Numbered from the stretch's first letter, positions 9,354 through 17,761 are shown. The stretch is 33,416 nucleotides of DNA from Rhodospirillales bacterium (GCA_030746775.1 JASLLZ010000025.1:1-33416), one strand, 5' to 3'. Numbers and translations: made by a program. The notes: generated from the sequence alone by a model not told the origin.

Positions 9354-10154
9354 ATGACGGAATACGACGAATTCGAGGATATCGCGGCCCCGAGGGAGGG
9401 CGGAGCGCCGGCGCCCTTCGTCGTCGACATCGACGGCTACGAAGGTCCCATCGACGTGCTTCTGGCCTTGGCCCGCGACCAAAAAGTCGACCTCGCCCGC
9501 GTCTCGATTTTACAATTGGCGGACCAATATCTGGCATTCGTCACCGAGGCCAGGCGGACCAATCTGGAACTGGCCGCCGACTATCTGGTCATGGCGGCCT
9601 GGTTGGCGTACCTGAAATCGCGCCTCTTGCTGCCCGAGTTGGGCGACGAGGACGAACCGAGCGGCGAGGAGATGGCGGCGGCGCTGGCCTTTCAACTGCG
9701 GCGCCTGGAAGCCATGCGCGACGCCGGGGCGCGGTTGATGGCGCGCGGCCATCTGGGCCACGACTTCTTCGCCCGCGGAGCCCCCGAGGCCTTCGCCCGG
9801 GTGACCACGACGATTTTCGAAGTTTCGCTTTACGAGCTGCTCAAGGCCTATGGCGATCAGCGCCGGCGCTCCCAATCACAAACCCTCACAATTGCGCCGA
9901 CGGAGTACCACTCGGTAGAGGATGCCTTGGGGCGTTTCCGCCGTCTCCTGGGTTCGGCCGCCGACTGGGAGAGCCTGTGGCGCTTTTTGCCCGACGCGGC
10001 GGGCGATGGCGTCCTGGCCCGCTCGGCCGTCGCCGCGACCTTCGCCGCCAGCCTTGAATTGGCCCGCGAAGGCGAACTCACCATGCGTCAGAGCGGTACC
10101 TTCGGCCCCATCTACCTGCGCGCCCGCAAGCGCGGTGACGGCGGACAGTCATGA
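9354..10154 (+). CDS. scpA: Segregation and condensation protein ScpA
   Basis: A 266-residue kleisin subunit of the SMC-ScpAB condensin, which bridges SMC heads during chromosome organisation. Typical sequence is FVVDIDGYEGPIDVLLALAR near residue 25, DLARVSILQLADQYLAFV near 50, and LELAADYLVMAAWLAYLKSRLLLP near 70. The C-terminal winged-helix part contains VVATFAASLELAREGEL. The N-terminal 20 residues are acidic and variable. The ATG lies seven bases past the M50 stop, and the gene ends in an ATGA overlap with scpB. Confidence 0.93.
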   Translation: MTEYDEFEDIAAPREGGAPAPFVVDIDGYEGPIDVLLALARDQKVDLARVSILQLADQYLAFVTEARRTNLELAADYLVMAAWLAYLKSRLLLPELGDEDEPSGEEMAAALAFQLRRLEAMRDAGARLMARGHLGHDFFARGAPEAFARVTTTIFEVSLYELLKAYGDQRRRSQSQTLTIAPTEYHSVEDALGRFRRLLGSAADWESLWRFLPDAAGDGVLARSAVAATFAASLELAREGELTMRQSGTFGPIYLRARKRGDGGQS

Positions 10155-10843
10155 GCGACGCCGACGCGCAACATCTGAGGCTCCTGGAGGCCATCCTATT
10201 TGCCGCCGCCGATCCGGTGCCGGAACGGGTGCTGGCGGATCGTCTTCCCGAAGGCGCCGATGTGGAGGCGCTGCTGGAACATCTCGGCGCCCACTATGCC
10301 GGGCGCGGCGTCAACCTGGTCAAGGCGGGCCAGGCCTGGGCCTTGCGCACGGCGCCCGACCTGGCGCGCTTCCTGACCCGCGAAACCGAGGTCGCGCGCC
10401 GGCTGTCGCGGGCCGCCGTCGAGACTCTTGCCATCATTGGATATCACCAACCGGTGACAAGGGCCGAAATCGAGGAGATTCGGGGCGTTGGTCTGAGTCG
10501 TGGAACCTTGGACATGCTGTTCGAACAGGGCTGGGTTCGACCCAAGGGCCGGCGCCGCACGCCTGGCCGGCCCGTAACCTGGGGTACCACCGATGCCTTC
10601 TTGGACCATTTCGGCCTGGAATCTCTTGGCGACCTGCCCGGCATCGACGAATTGAAGGCGGCCGGCCTTCTCGATCCCCGCCCGGCCATCGACATGGTCT
10701 CGGCGGCGGGCAGACCGCCCGTGGCCGGCGCCGGCCAGGGTGGCGAGACCGACGCAGGCACCGACGAGCCCGACGGGCCCGCCGAACCCCTCGATCCCGA
10801 CGACGGCGTGACGGTCCTTCACGATCCAAAGGCGCAAGAGTAG
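10151..10843 (+). CDS. scpB: Segregation and condensation protein ScpB
   Basis: A 230-residue partner of ScpA in the SMC complex, built from two winged-helix domains. Diagnostic stretches are LRLLEAILFAAADPVPERVLADRLP near residue 8, LSRAAVETLAIIGYHQPVTRAEIEEIRGV near 85, and VRPKGRRRTPGRPVTWGTTDAFLDHFGL near 125. The last ~50 residues are acidic and disordered (DGPAEPLDPDDG). The start overlaps the scpA stop by four bases, consistent with stoichiometric expression. Synteny with nagZ upstream and tatA downstream supports the call. Confidence 0.93.
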   Translation: MSDADAQHLRLLEAILFAAADPVPERVLADRLPEGADVEALLEHLGAHYAGRGVNLVKAGQAWALRTAPDLARFLTRETEVARRLSRAAVETLAIIGYHQPVTRAEIEEIRGVGLSRGTLDMLFEQGWVRPKGRRRTPGRPVTWGTTDAFLDHFGLESLGDLPGIDELKAAGLLDPRPAIDMVSAAGRPPVAGAGQGGETDAGTDEPDGPAEPLDPDDGVTVLHDPKAQE

Positions 10844-10930
10844 CCGCCCGCCGCCGCCGTTGCGGCGACTGGGGCTTTCTGCCATTATCCGGCCAACGCG
10901 AGCGAACGGAAACAAGGTGAGAATTACATC

Positions 10931-11179
10931 ATGGGTACGTTCAGTATCTGGCATTGGCTTATCGTCCTTGCCGTCGTCCTCATTCTTTTCGGCGGCGGCG
11001 GCAGGTTGTCACGCCTCATGGGCGATTTTGGCAAGGGCTTGAAATCCTTCAAGAAGGGCATGGGCGGCGATGAGGCCGACGCCGCCGAGACCGAGGCCGA
11101 ACCGGAACCCAAGGCCTTGAAATCCGAATCCACCGCCGCCGAGGGCGTCGGGGAGAAAGAACAAGCCTCCAAGAGCTGA
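10931..11179 (+). CDS. tatA: Sec-independent (Tat) translocase subunit TatA
   Basis: An 82-residue protein with the TatA plan: one N-terminal membrane helix ([17 protein letters not shown] near residues 7-23), a glycine-rich hinge, and an amphipathic helix ([20 protein letters not shown]). A short acidic tail ends KEQASKS. TatA oligomers form the export pathway for folded proteins with twin-arginine signals. An AAGGTGAG ribosome-binding sequence sits about ten bases before the ATG. The 87-base gap after scpB contains only a weak promoter-like pair (TTGCGG, 17 bases, CATTAT at 10860-10888). tatB and tatC follow. Confidence 0.93.
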   Translation: MGTFSIWHWLIVLAVVLILFGGGGRLSRLMGDFGKGLKSFKKGMGGDEADAAETEAEPEPKALKSESTAAEGVGEKEQASKS

Positions 11180-11211
11180 GCAGGGCCGAGCCCCGCCTCG
11201 AGCGCGCCACC

Positions 11212-11778
11212 ATGTTCGATATCGGCTGGCAGGAACTTTTCATCGTTGCCGTCCTGGTCGTCATCGTCGTCGGTCCCAAGGACTTGCCGAGGACATTGCG
11301 CGCCATCATGGGTTGGGTGCGCAAGGCGCGCACCTTGGCGCGCGAGTTCCAAGACGGTGTCGACGACGTGGTGCGCCAGGCCGACCTCGACGACATCAAG
11401 AAGCAGGTCACAGAGGCCGGCGATATGGAGCTCGACACGGAAATCAAAAAGGGTCTCGGTCTGGCCGAGGATTTTGACGCCGACGCCCTGGAATCCGATG
11501 TCGAGGACGCCCTGAGCGCGGTGCCCGACGCGGCCCAAAAACCGGCTTTGGAGGAACCCGTCAAAAAGACCCGGCCCCGTGCCAGGAAGGCCGCACGCAA
11601 GACGCCCGCGGGCAAGAAGAAGACGGCGCCATCGGTCCGAAAGTCATCCCCGGCCAAGGCCGCCACGGTCAAGAAATCGGCGCGCCCGGCCAAGGCCGGC
11701 AAATCCGCGCGGCCTAAAAAGGCGGCGGCCAGGCGTCCCGCGCGCGGCAGGCGCGCGCCAACCAAGAGCGGAGCCTGA
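11212..11778 (+). CDS. tatB: Sec-independent (Tat) translocase subunit TatB with basic tail
   Basis: A 188-residue protein. MFDIGWQELFIVAVLVVIVVGPKDLP is the standard TatB N terminus: a membrane helix followed by the conserved GPK.LP, then the amphipathic helix RTLRAIMGWVRKARTLAREFQ. TatB joins TatC in recognising twin-arginine signals. The middle (about 45-115) is an acidic helix. Residues 117-188 form a strikingly basic tail with 28 Lys/Arg and no Asp/Glu, rich in Ala and Pro (KKTRPRARKAARK, RPARGRRAPTKSGA), resembling histone H1-like C termini. The tail should be cytoplasmic. It lies between tatA and tatC in a tight operon. Confidence 0.93.
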   Translation: MFDIGWQELFIVAVLVVIVVGPKDLPRTLRAIMGWVRKARTLAREFQDGVDDVVRQADLDDIKKQVTEAGDMELDTEIKKGLGLAEDFDADALESDVEDALSAVPDAAQKPALEEPVKKTRPRARKAARKTPAGKKKTAPSVRKSSPAKAATVKKSARPAKAGKSARPKKAAARRPARGRRAPTKSGA

Positions 11779-11784
11779 CCCAAG

Positions 11785-12591
11785 GTGGCGGACGCGGAAC
11801 AAGAAGATACGAAAATGCCGCTGCTCGAACATCTGGTCGAGCTCAGGCGGCGGCTGGTCTATTCCTTCATCGCCATCATCGTGCTCTTTTTCATCTGCTA
11901 TTACTTCTCGGCCGCCATTTACGCCTTCCTGGTCCAGCCCTTGGCCGACATCCTGGCGACGCTGGGCGGCGACCGGCGGATGATTTATACCTCCCTCCAC
12001 GAGGCCTTCTTCACCTATATCAAGGTGGCATTCTTCGCCGCCCTGTTCATAGGCTTTCCCTTCATCGCGTCGCAGATTTGGATGTTCGTGGCGCCGGGGC
12101 TTTACAAGCACGAGAAGCGGGCCTTCCTGCCCTTCCTGGTGGCGACGCCGATCCTTTTCTTTATCGGCGGCGCCCTGGTCTATTACATGATCTTTCCCCT
12201 CGCCTGGAAATTCTTCCTCGGCTTCGAATCGGCGGGCGGCGAGGGTATGCTGGCCATCCAGCTGGAAGCCAAGGTGGACCAGTACCTGTCTTTGGTCATG
12301 CAGCTTATCTTCGCCTTCGGATTGTGTTTCGAGTTGCCGGTGGTGATGACGCTGTTGGCCCGCGCCGGCATGGTCAGCGCCGCCGGCATGGCCGCCAAGC
12401 GGCGCTATGCCATCGTCCTTGCCTTTGTCGCCGCCGCCATCCTGACGCCGCCCGACGTTATCAGCCAGATCGGGCTCGCCATTCCGACAATCCTGCTCTA
12501 TGAGGTGTCGATCCTCTGCGCGCGCATGGTCGAACGAAGTCGCAAGGGCGACGACGAGGAAGAGCCGGCCGGCGCCAGCCCGGCAAGCTGA
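11785..12591 (+). CDS. tatC: Sec-independent (Tat) translocase subunit TatC
   Basis: A 268-residue polytopic membrane protein with six predicted membrane helices, the signal-peptide receptor of the Tat system. The conserved cytoplasmic N terminus MPLLEHLVELRRRLVYS appears near residue 11, and the family signature near 85-110 is FPFIASQIWMFVAPGLYKHEKR. Further typical sequence is FAFGLCFELPVV near 178 and RRYAIVLAFVAAAILTPPDVISQ near 205. A GTG at 11785 gives ten extra residues; the ATG at 11815 immediately before PLLEHL is an alternative start. It is seven bases from tatB and ten bases before serS. Confidence 0.95.
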   Translation: MADAEQEDTKMPLLEHLVELRRRLVYSFIAIIVLFFICYYFSAAIYAFLVQPLADILATLGGDRRMIYTSLHEAFFTYIKVAFFAALFIGFPFIASQIWMFVAPGLYKHEKRAFLPFLVATPILFFIGGALVYYMIFPLAWKFFLGFESAGGEGMLAIQLEAKVDQYLSLVMQLIFAFGLCFELPVVMTLLARAGMVSAAGMAAKRRYAIVLAFVAAAILTPPDVISQIGLAIPTILLYEVSILCARMVERSRKGDDEEEPAGASPAS

Positions 12592-12600
12592 GGAAGCCGA

Positions 12601-14028
12601 ATGTTCGATATCAAGTGGATACGAGAGAACCCCGACGCCTTCGACGACGGCCTGGGACGCCGCAGCCTGGAGCCCGCCGCCGCCGAGCTGATGGCGCTTG
12701 ACGGAACGCGGCGCGAGGCGCAGACGGCGGCGCAGGAAATCCAGGCCGGGCGCAACGCGCTGTCGAAGGAGATTGGCGCCGCCAAGGCCAAGGGCGAGGA
12801 CGCCGCCGCCCTTATCGCCGAAGTGTCGCACTCGAAAAAAGAGCAAGGCGAGGCCGAGGAACGGGCCCGCGCCGCCGCCGAAGACCTTGACCGGGTGCTC
12901 TCGGGTTTGCCCAATTTGCCCGCCGACGACGTCCCGGTCGGACCCGACGAGGCGGCCAATGTCGAGGTGCGGCGCTGGGGCGAGGCGCCGCAATTCGATT
13001 TCGAGGCGAAGGAGCATTTCGACATCGGCGAGGGCCTGGGCCTGATGGACTTCGAGGGCGCGGCGCGCATGTCGGGCGCGCGCTTCGTTATCCTCACCGG
13101 CGCGCTGGCGCGCATGGAACGTGCGCTGGCCAATTTCATGCTCGATCTGCACACGAACGAGTTCGGCCATACCGAGGTCAACCCGCCGGCCCTGGTCCGC
13201 GACGCGGCCCTCTACGGCACCGGCCAGTTGCCCAAATTCGGCGCCGACCTGTTCGAGACATCAAGGACGGATTATGACACACTTTTCGAGCAAGCTCGGA
13301 ACACGGTTCACCAGCTCCGGCTGAAGAACACAGGCGATTTGTCCTACAAAGATTTCGATGATCTCGAAAAAGCATTCGTTTCTGGCGATATTGCAGACCG
13401 ACGACTGCGCGACCGTATGTGGCTCATCCCTACCGCCGAGGTGCCGCTGACCAACATGGTCGCCGGCGCCATCGTCGATGAGGCGGCACTGCCGCTGCGC
13501 TACGCCGCCATGACGTGGTGTTTCCGTTCCGAGGCCGGCGCCGCGGGCAAGGATACGCGCGGCATGATCCGCCAGCACCAGTTCACCAAGGTCGAAATGG
13601 TCGCCGTCACCCGGCCCGAAGATTCTGGGGCCGAGTTGGAGCGCATGACGGGTTGCGCCGAGGAGGTGCTGAAGCGCCTTGGGCTGCCCTTCCGCACGGT
13701 CGTGCTGAGCACTGGCGACATGGGTTTTTCGGCGCGCAAGACCTATGACGTCGAGGTGTGGCTGCCCGGTCAGGGGCGGTTCCGCGAGATCTCGTCGTGT
13801 TCCGACTGCGGCGACTTTCAGGCCCGGCGCATGAAGGCGCGCTATCGCCCGGCGCAAGGCAAGGGGACGCGCTTCGTCCATACCCTTAACGGCTCGGGAC
13901 TGGCGGTCGGGCGCACCTTGGTCGCCATCTTGGAAAACTTCCAGCGCGCCGACGGCTCGGTCGCCGTGCCCGAAGGGCTCAGGCCCTATATGGGCGGCCT
14001 GGACGTGATTGAGCCCCATGAGTCCTAG
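12601..14028 (+). CDS. serS: Seryl-tRNA synthetase with an inserted segment
   Basis: A 475-residue class II synthetase that charges tRNA-Ser and tRNA-Sec. The N-terminal long coiled-coil arm spans about residues 30-110. The catalytic core shows [20 protein letters not shown] near 196, [13 protein letters not shown] near 275 (the TxE serine-binding motif), [27 protein letters not shown] near 308 (motif 2) and [18 protein letters not shown] near 425 (motif 3). The protein is about 45-50 residues longer than the usual ~425-430. The excess lies at residues ~221-272, between FETS and MWLIPTAEV. The coding DNA there is about 49% GC by my count, far below its surroundings, but stays in frame. The ATG follows a GAGGAAG sequence. 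The end overlaps surE by 11 bases. Confidence 0.95.
   Translation: MFDIKWIRENPDAFDDGLGRRSLEPAAAELMALDGTRREAQTAAQEIQAGRNALSKEIGAAKAKGEDAAALIAEVSHSKKEQGEAEERARAAAEDLDRVLSGLPNLPADDVPVGPDEAANVEVRRWGEAPQFDFEAKEHFDIGEGLGLMDFEGAARMSGARFVILTGALARMERALANFMLDLHTNEFGHTEVNPPALVRDAALYGTGQLPKFGADLFETSRTDYDTLFEQARNTVHQLRLKNTGDLSYKDFDDLEKAFVSGDIADRRLRDRMWLIPTAEVPLTNMVAGAIVDEAALPLRYAAMTWCFRSEAGAAGKDTRGMIRQHQFTKVEMVAVTRPEDSGAELERMTGCAEEVLKRLGLPFRTVVLSTGDMGFSARKTYDVEVWLPGQGRFREISSCSDCGDFQARRMKARYRPAQGKGTRFVHTLNGSGLAVGRTLVAILENFQRADGSVAVPEGLRPYMGGLDVIEPHES
13261..13416 (+). other. In-frame low-GC insertion within serS
   Basis: About 52 codons (Ser221 to Arg272 of SerRS) interrupt the segment that in other bacterial SerRS links the QLPKF strand to LIPTAEV by a short variable loop. 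The peptide is charged and probably helical ([38 protein letters not shown]). GC is 79 of 160 bases by my count over 13261-13420, and codon use is unlike the flanks (AAA, GAT, TCT, GTT). I see no terminal inverted repeats; only a short CGAGC-AA-GCTCG palindrome lies inside. Origin unknown. Confidence 0.7.
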
Positions 14029-14800
14029 AAAACTCGACCTGGCCCGGTCGCGCGTCCTTCTGTCCAACGATGACGGCATCCATGCCCCTGGACTCAAGCT
14101 CCTGGAACGGGCCATGCGCCGCCATGCCAAGGAGGTCTGGGTGGTCGCGCCGGAGACCGAGCAAAGCGCTGCCAGCCATTCCCTGACCATTCGCCGGCCG
14201 TTACGCATCCGCAAGCTGTCGGCCCGGTGCTTCGCCGTCGACGGTACGCCGACCGACAGCGTGCTGCTGGCGGTCAACCGGATCCTCAAGGACCGCCCGC
14301 CCGACCTGGTCCTGTCGGGGATCAACCGGGGCGGCAACCTGGGCGAGGACGTGACCTATTCGGGCACCATCGCGGCGGCCATGGAAGGAACCCTTCTTGG
14401 CCTGCCCGCGATCGCCCTGAGCCAGATGGCGGAGCATGGCCATCCGGTAAAATGGGCGACCGCCGAACACTTCCTGCCCGAGGTGCTGAAACGCCTATGC
14501 GGCGCCGGGTGGCCGGCCAACGTCCTGATCAATGTCAACTTTCCCGACGTCCTTGCACGCTCGGTCGCCGGCTTGTCGCTGACCCGCCAGGGACGGCGCA
14601 AGATCGGCGGCGCCCTGGTCGAGGGCCGCGACCCGCGCGGTGATCCCTACTATTGGGTCGGCCCCCAGCGCAGCGAGGACCGGGGACGACGCGGCACCGA
14701 CATGGCGGCGGTGGACCGGGGCGAGATTTCCATCACGCCGCTGGTCATGGACTTCACCCACGCACCGACGCTTCGGGCCTTGAAGGGGGCCTTCCCATGA
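14018..14800 (+). CDS. surE: 5'/3'-nucleotidase SurE
   Basis: A 260-residue metal-dependent phosphatase acting on nucleoside monophosphates. The N-terminal metal-binding motif is [15 protein letters not shown] near residue 12. The conserved [16 protein letters not shown] near 45, [13 protein letters not shown] near 78 and [29 protein letters not shown] near 95 follow, and the C-terminal part includes [11 protein letters not shown]. The ATG at 14018 was preferred to a TTG at 14009; both lie within the end of serS. The stop overlaps the pcm start (ATGA). The surE-pcm-LysM/M23 order is widespread in proteobacteria and supports all three calls. Confidence 0.94.
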   Translation: MSPRKLDLARSRVLLSNDDGIHAPGLKLLERAMRRHAKEVWVVAPETEQSAASHSLTIRRPLRIRKLSARCFAVDGTPTDSVLLAVNRILKDRPPDLVLSGINRGGNLGEDVTYSGTIAAAMEGTLLGLPAIALSQMAEHGHPVKWATAEHFLPEVLKRLCGAGWPANVLINVNFPDVLARSVAGLSLTRQGRRKIGGALVEGRDPRGDPYYWVGPQRSEDRGRRGTDMAAVDRGEISITPLVMDFTHAPTLRALKGAFP

Positions 14801-15435
14801 GACCCGTGACGGGGCGCATCCGGCTCGTCCTTGGCTTGCGCAAGGGCGGCATTACCGATACCCGGGTGCTGGCCGCCATGGAGCAGGTGCCGCGCGAGGT
14901 GTTCGTGCCAGAGACCTTTCGCGACCGGGCCTATGATGCGACGGCGCTGCCCATCGGCCATCACCAGACCGTCAGCGAGCCCCTTGTCGTGGCCCGCATG
15001 ACCCAGGCTCTGGAGGTTGGCGAGCGCCACAAGGTGCTTGAGATCGGCACCGGGTCGGGTTACCAGTCGATGGTCCTGGCGCGCTTGTGCCGGCGCCTTT
15101 ATACCATCGAACGCCATCCAGAATTGTTGCGCGACGCCGAGGCGCGTTTCGCCCATCTCAGGCTGACCAATATCACGTCCCAGGTCGGAGACGGCACCCT
15201 GGGCTGGCCGGGCCAGGCGCCGTTCGACCGCATCATGGTGACGGCGGCGGCGGCGGCGGTTCCCGAAACCCTGGTCGGCCAGCTGACCGTCGGCGGCGTC
15301 ATGGTGGTGCCGGTCGGCGCGCCGGACGGCGACCAGACATTGATGCGCGTGCGCCTGGGCGAAGACGGCATCGAGACCGAGGACCTGATGGACGTGTATT
15401 TCGTGCCCCTGATCAGCGAGGGGGAGAGCGGTTGA
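14797..15435 (+). CDS. pcm: Protein-L-isoaspartate O-methyltransferase
   Basis: A 212-residue SAM-dependent enzyme that methylates L-isoaspartyl residues in damaged proteins. Typical sequence includes VPREVFVPETFRDRAYDATALPIGHHQTVSEPLVVARMTQ (residues ~31-70, carrying the substrate-site Ser) and the SAM motif VLEIGTGSGYQSMVLARL near 82. LYTIERHPELL, FDRIMVTAAAAAVPETLVGQL and VVPVGAPDGDQ follow. The start at 14797 overlaps surE; the longer frame upstream is a shadow. It ends 31 bases before the LysM gene. Confidence 0.94.
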   Translation: MRPVTGRIRLVLGLRKGGITDTRVLAAMEQVPREVFVPETFRDRAYDATALPIGHHQTVSEPLVVARMTQALEVGERHKVLEIGTGSGYQSMVLARLCRRLYTIERHPELLRDAEARFAHLRLTNITSQVGDGTLGWPGQAPFDRIMVTAAAAAVPETLVGQLTVGGVMVVPVGAPDGDQTLMRVRLGEDGIETEDLMDVYFVPLISEGESG

Positions 15436-15466
15436 AGACTGCGGGACGCTCGACGATAATCCGGCC

Positions 15467-16489
15467 ATGGGTTCGGTTCGTACCATCCGACGATTTGTGA
15501 TCGCCCTGCTGACGACGGGCGGGGTGCTGCTGCCCGGCGCCTGCGGTTGGGTCGAGTGGCCGCCGTCCGATTCCACGCCCCGGCCCGTTGGCCGGCCCCC
15601 GGCCCCGGCCGCCCGCGCACCAAGCAGCGACTTAGCCTTCGTCGGCGCCAGCGCGGTAATCGCCGGACGCGGCGACAGCGTCTATGCCCTGTCGCGCCGG
15701 CACCGGGTTCCCATGCGCGCCATCATCGAGGCCAACGGCCTCCGGCCGCCCTATCAACTGCGGGTCGGACAGCGCATCGAACTGCCACGCCAGCGGACCC
15801 ACGTGGTGGCGTCGGGCGATACCCTTTACGGGATATCGCGCCGCTACGGGGTTGATCTTTTTACCCTGGCGCGGGCCAACGACCTGGGCGAGCCCTATAC
15901 CATCCATGTCGGCCAGCGCTTGGCCGTTCCCACCGCCGTCACCAGGGCGGTTGCCAACAAGACCGCCGCCCATCGGCCGGCGCCGGCCGCATCGTCCCCG
16001 ACCAAATCCAAACCCTCGGCCACCGCCACCACGACCCGGCTCTCGTCCCGGTCCGCCCGGCCGGTACCGCCGCCGCCGGTGCTGGCCAAGGGCTTCGTGT
16101 GGCCGGTGCGGGGCAGGGTCCTGTCCGGCTTTGGCCCCAAGAGCAAGGGCCTGCACAACGACGGCATCAATATTGCCGCGTCGCGGGGAAGTACGGTACG
16201 CGCCGCCGAAAGCGGGGTCGTCGCCTACGCCGGCAACGAACTCAGGGGATTCGGCAATTTGTTGCTGATCAAGCACGCCGGCGGCTGGGTCACCGCCTAT
16301 GCCCATAACGAGACCTTGCTGGTCAAGGCGGGGGACAAGGTAAGCAAGGGCCAATCCATCGCCCGGGTGGGCAGTACGGGCAACGTCACCAAACCGCAGC
16401 TGCACTTCGAATTGCGGCGCGGCAAACGCGCCATCGACCCCAGGCGCCATCTGGTCGCCAGCCGAGCCCCTCTTCCGACGAATACTTAG
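15467..16489 (+). CDS. LysM and M23-family (LytM-like) lipoprotein, NlpD type
   Basis: A 340-residue exported protein. The N terminus RRFVIALLTTGGVLLPGAC has a lipobox-like LPGAC, so it is probably a lipoprotein. Two LysM peptidoglycan-binding repeats lie near residues 62-105 (VIAGRGDSVYALSRRHRV) and 108-150 (HVVASGDTLYGISRRYGV). A Pro/Ser/Thr linker precedes a C-terminal M23 domain (about 205-330; VWPVRGRVLSGFGPKSKG to LHFELRRGKRAIDPRRHL). The metallopeptidase ligands look incomplete: the HxxxD motif is replaced by HNDGIN and the HxH motif by QLH. This suggests an amidase activator like E. coli NlpD or EnvC rather than an active peptidase. The position after surE-pcm matches nlpD. Confidence 0.88.
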   Translation: MGSVRTIRRFVIALLTTGGVLLPGACGWVEWPPSDSTPRPVGRPPAPAARAPSSDLAFVGASAVIAGRGDSVYALSRRHRVPMRAIIEANGLRPPYQLRVGQRIELPRQRTHVVASGDTLYGISRRYGVDLFTLARANDLGEPYTIHVGQRLAVPTAVTRAVANKTAAHRPAPAASSPTKSKPSATATTTRLSSRSARPVPPPPVLAKGFVWPVRGRVLSGFGPKSKGLHNDGINIAASRGSTVRAAESGVVAYAGNELRGFGNLLLIKHAGGWVTAYAHNETLLVKAGDKVSKGQSIARVGSTGNVTKPQLHFELRRGKRAIDPRRHLVASRAPLPTNT

Positions 16490-16545
16490 ATCGAGAAAGC
16501 GCCAAGGGGCCGGTTCCAGAGCGCCCTTCAGGGCCGCGCCTCTTA

Positions 16546-17297
16546 TTAGGCCGTCTTTTCCCTGAGGATGGCGATCAGGCCGTCGACGCCGCCCTTGCGG
16601 CGCAACACCGACGAGAATTCCTGGCGCAGGGTCAGGGCCATGCTGATGCCTTCCATCGACAGGTCCAGGATACGGAAGGTGCCGTCCCTGTTGGTCAGGC
16701 GCCAGTCGGCCCTGAGCGGGGCACCGTGGGACTGGACAACGCGCGAGCGCACCAAGATGTCCCCCTTGCCGACGGCTGGGTCTCAAGAACCCGAATTTGA
16801 TCCACGTCGGCGCCGCCGAGGCGTGCCGAATAGGTCTGCACGACAAACGCGGAGAAGACCTCGAGATAGGATCGGCGCTGATCCGGAGAAGCCGATTTCC
16901 AATGCTTGCCGGTAACGAAACGGGCAATCAGGGGAATGTCGAGATCGCGCGCCAGTAGGCCGCGGAAGTAGGCGATGCGCCGATCCTTCGACATTGAGGT
17001 ATCGTCAAGGACCGCGATCACCTCGGCGCCCAGCTTTTCGATGTGGCGGGCGGCGGGATGGCTGGCCGCGGGCTCCTCCTTGGCCGGTGTCAGCGCCGCG
17101 ACGGTGCTGTCCTCGGTCTTTCCAGCGGCCGTCGAAAACTCGGCCAGCGCCGCGATCTCGTCCTCGTTCACGGCGGGGCCGTCTTGGGCCGGATCGAAAA
17201 AGGCGGCAAGTTTATCCAAGGTGTCGGCGCAACCGCCCACGGTCAGGGCGGTTACCACAAGGGCCAGAACAAACCCGGCAGGTTTGAGAGTCTTCAT
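16546..17297 (-). pseudogene. MlaC/Ttg2D-family lipoprotein, frameshifted
   Basis: Two minus-strand frames together make one protein of about 250 residues. The first (ATG 17297, preceded by AAGGAG) has a signal with lipobox LTVGGC, an acidic linker, and the core IEKLGAEVIAVLDDTSMSKD, ARDLDIPLIARFVTGKHWKSA and YLEVFSAFVVQTYSARLGGAD. The second carries on as GDILVRSRVVQ, PLRADWRLTNRDGTFRILDL and SMALTLRQEFSSVL to TAA at 16546. Family members bind phospholipid for intermembrane transport by Mla-type ABC systems. Adding one G to the five-G run (plus strand C 16761-16765) restores a continuous frame reading PSARGDILVRS. No other mla genes are in the window. It may be a true loss or a homopolymer sequencing error. 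Confidence 0.83.
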
Positions 17298-17442
17298 CCT
17301 CCCACACTCCTTAACAACGGCGCGGTCCGATCGGCCAAAGATGCTCGGCCGGCGCCGGCGGGCCTGGGAAAGGGAATTGAATTGTCTGCCGGCGCCGTCG
17401 GATCGGGCGCGGTCTTGGCGCCATGCTAGCACAGGTCAGGAC

Positions 17443-17476
17443 AAAAAGGCCACCACTAGCGTCTCGCGGTGGGTCC
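17443..17476 (-). terminator. Possible intrinsic terminator after the small membrane protein gene
   Basis: On the minus strand GG-AC-CCACC pairs with GGTGG-CC around an internal GCG-AGA-CGC hairpin, and is followed by five T residues (plus strand A 17443-17447). It lies about 15 bases after the stop at 17492. The stem is imperfect, so this is a moderate call. It would end the dnaJ-like/cobS/cobT/small-protein transcript ahead of the MlaC-like gene. Confidence 0.4.
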
Positions 17477-17491
17477 CCGCCGCTTCCGTCA

Positions 17492-17761
17492 TCACGCGCC
17501 GGCGTTCGAAAAAAGCCTAGATGCTAACAGGTTATAGAGCCAGGCAAAGATGGCGCCGCCGATCAGACCATCGACGAACCCCCAGGCCAGGCCGAGGACA
17601 CTACCCGCCGGGCTGACGGTGTAGCCGATGTAGAGCCGTCCGAGAAAAGCGGCATCGCCGCTCGCCGCGCCAAACGCGATAGCCCACCAGGTGAGGAGCA
17701 AAAGACCGCTGCCCCACCACAGACCGGCTGTCAGCGCGAATGCCTTGACGTTGAGTTTCAT
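17492..17761 (-). CDS. Small two- to three-helix membrane protein (holin-like annotation)
   Basis: An 89-residue, strongly hydrophobic protein: MKLNVKAFALTAGLWWGSG, then LLLTWWAIAFG, and after a Gly-rich loop SPAGSVLGLAWGFVDGLIGGAIFAWLYNLLA. A strong AAGGAGG lies six bases before the ATG, so it is surely translated. I recall similar proteins being labelled bacteriophage holin in automated annotation, but there are no phage genes around it and lytic function is unsupported. It follows cobT by 30 bases on the same strand, so it may share that transcript. Function unknown; a small integral membrane protein is all that can be said. Confidence 0.75.
   Translation of the reverse strand: MKLNVKAFALTAGLWWGSGLLLLTWWAIAFGAASGDAAFLGRLYIGYTVSPAGSVLGLAWGFVDGLIGGAIFAWLYNLLASRLFSNAGA

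Noticed and set aside
11644-13170. A 508-codon minus-strand open frame across tatB, tatC and serS
   Set aside because: It spans three well-identified genes in the antisense direction, with low-complexity His/Gln/Gly-rich translation typical of a shadow.
13261-13416. Intein or group I intron in serS
   Set aside because: Only ~52 codons, no N-terminal Cys/Ser splice block with a C-terminal His-Asn, and in frame without stops.
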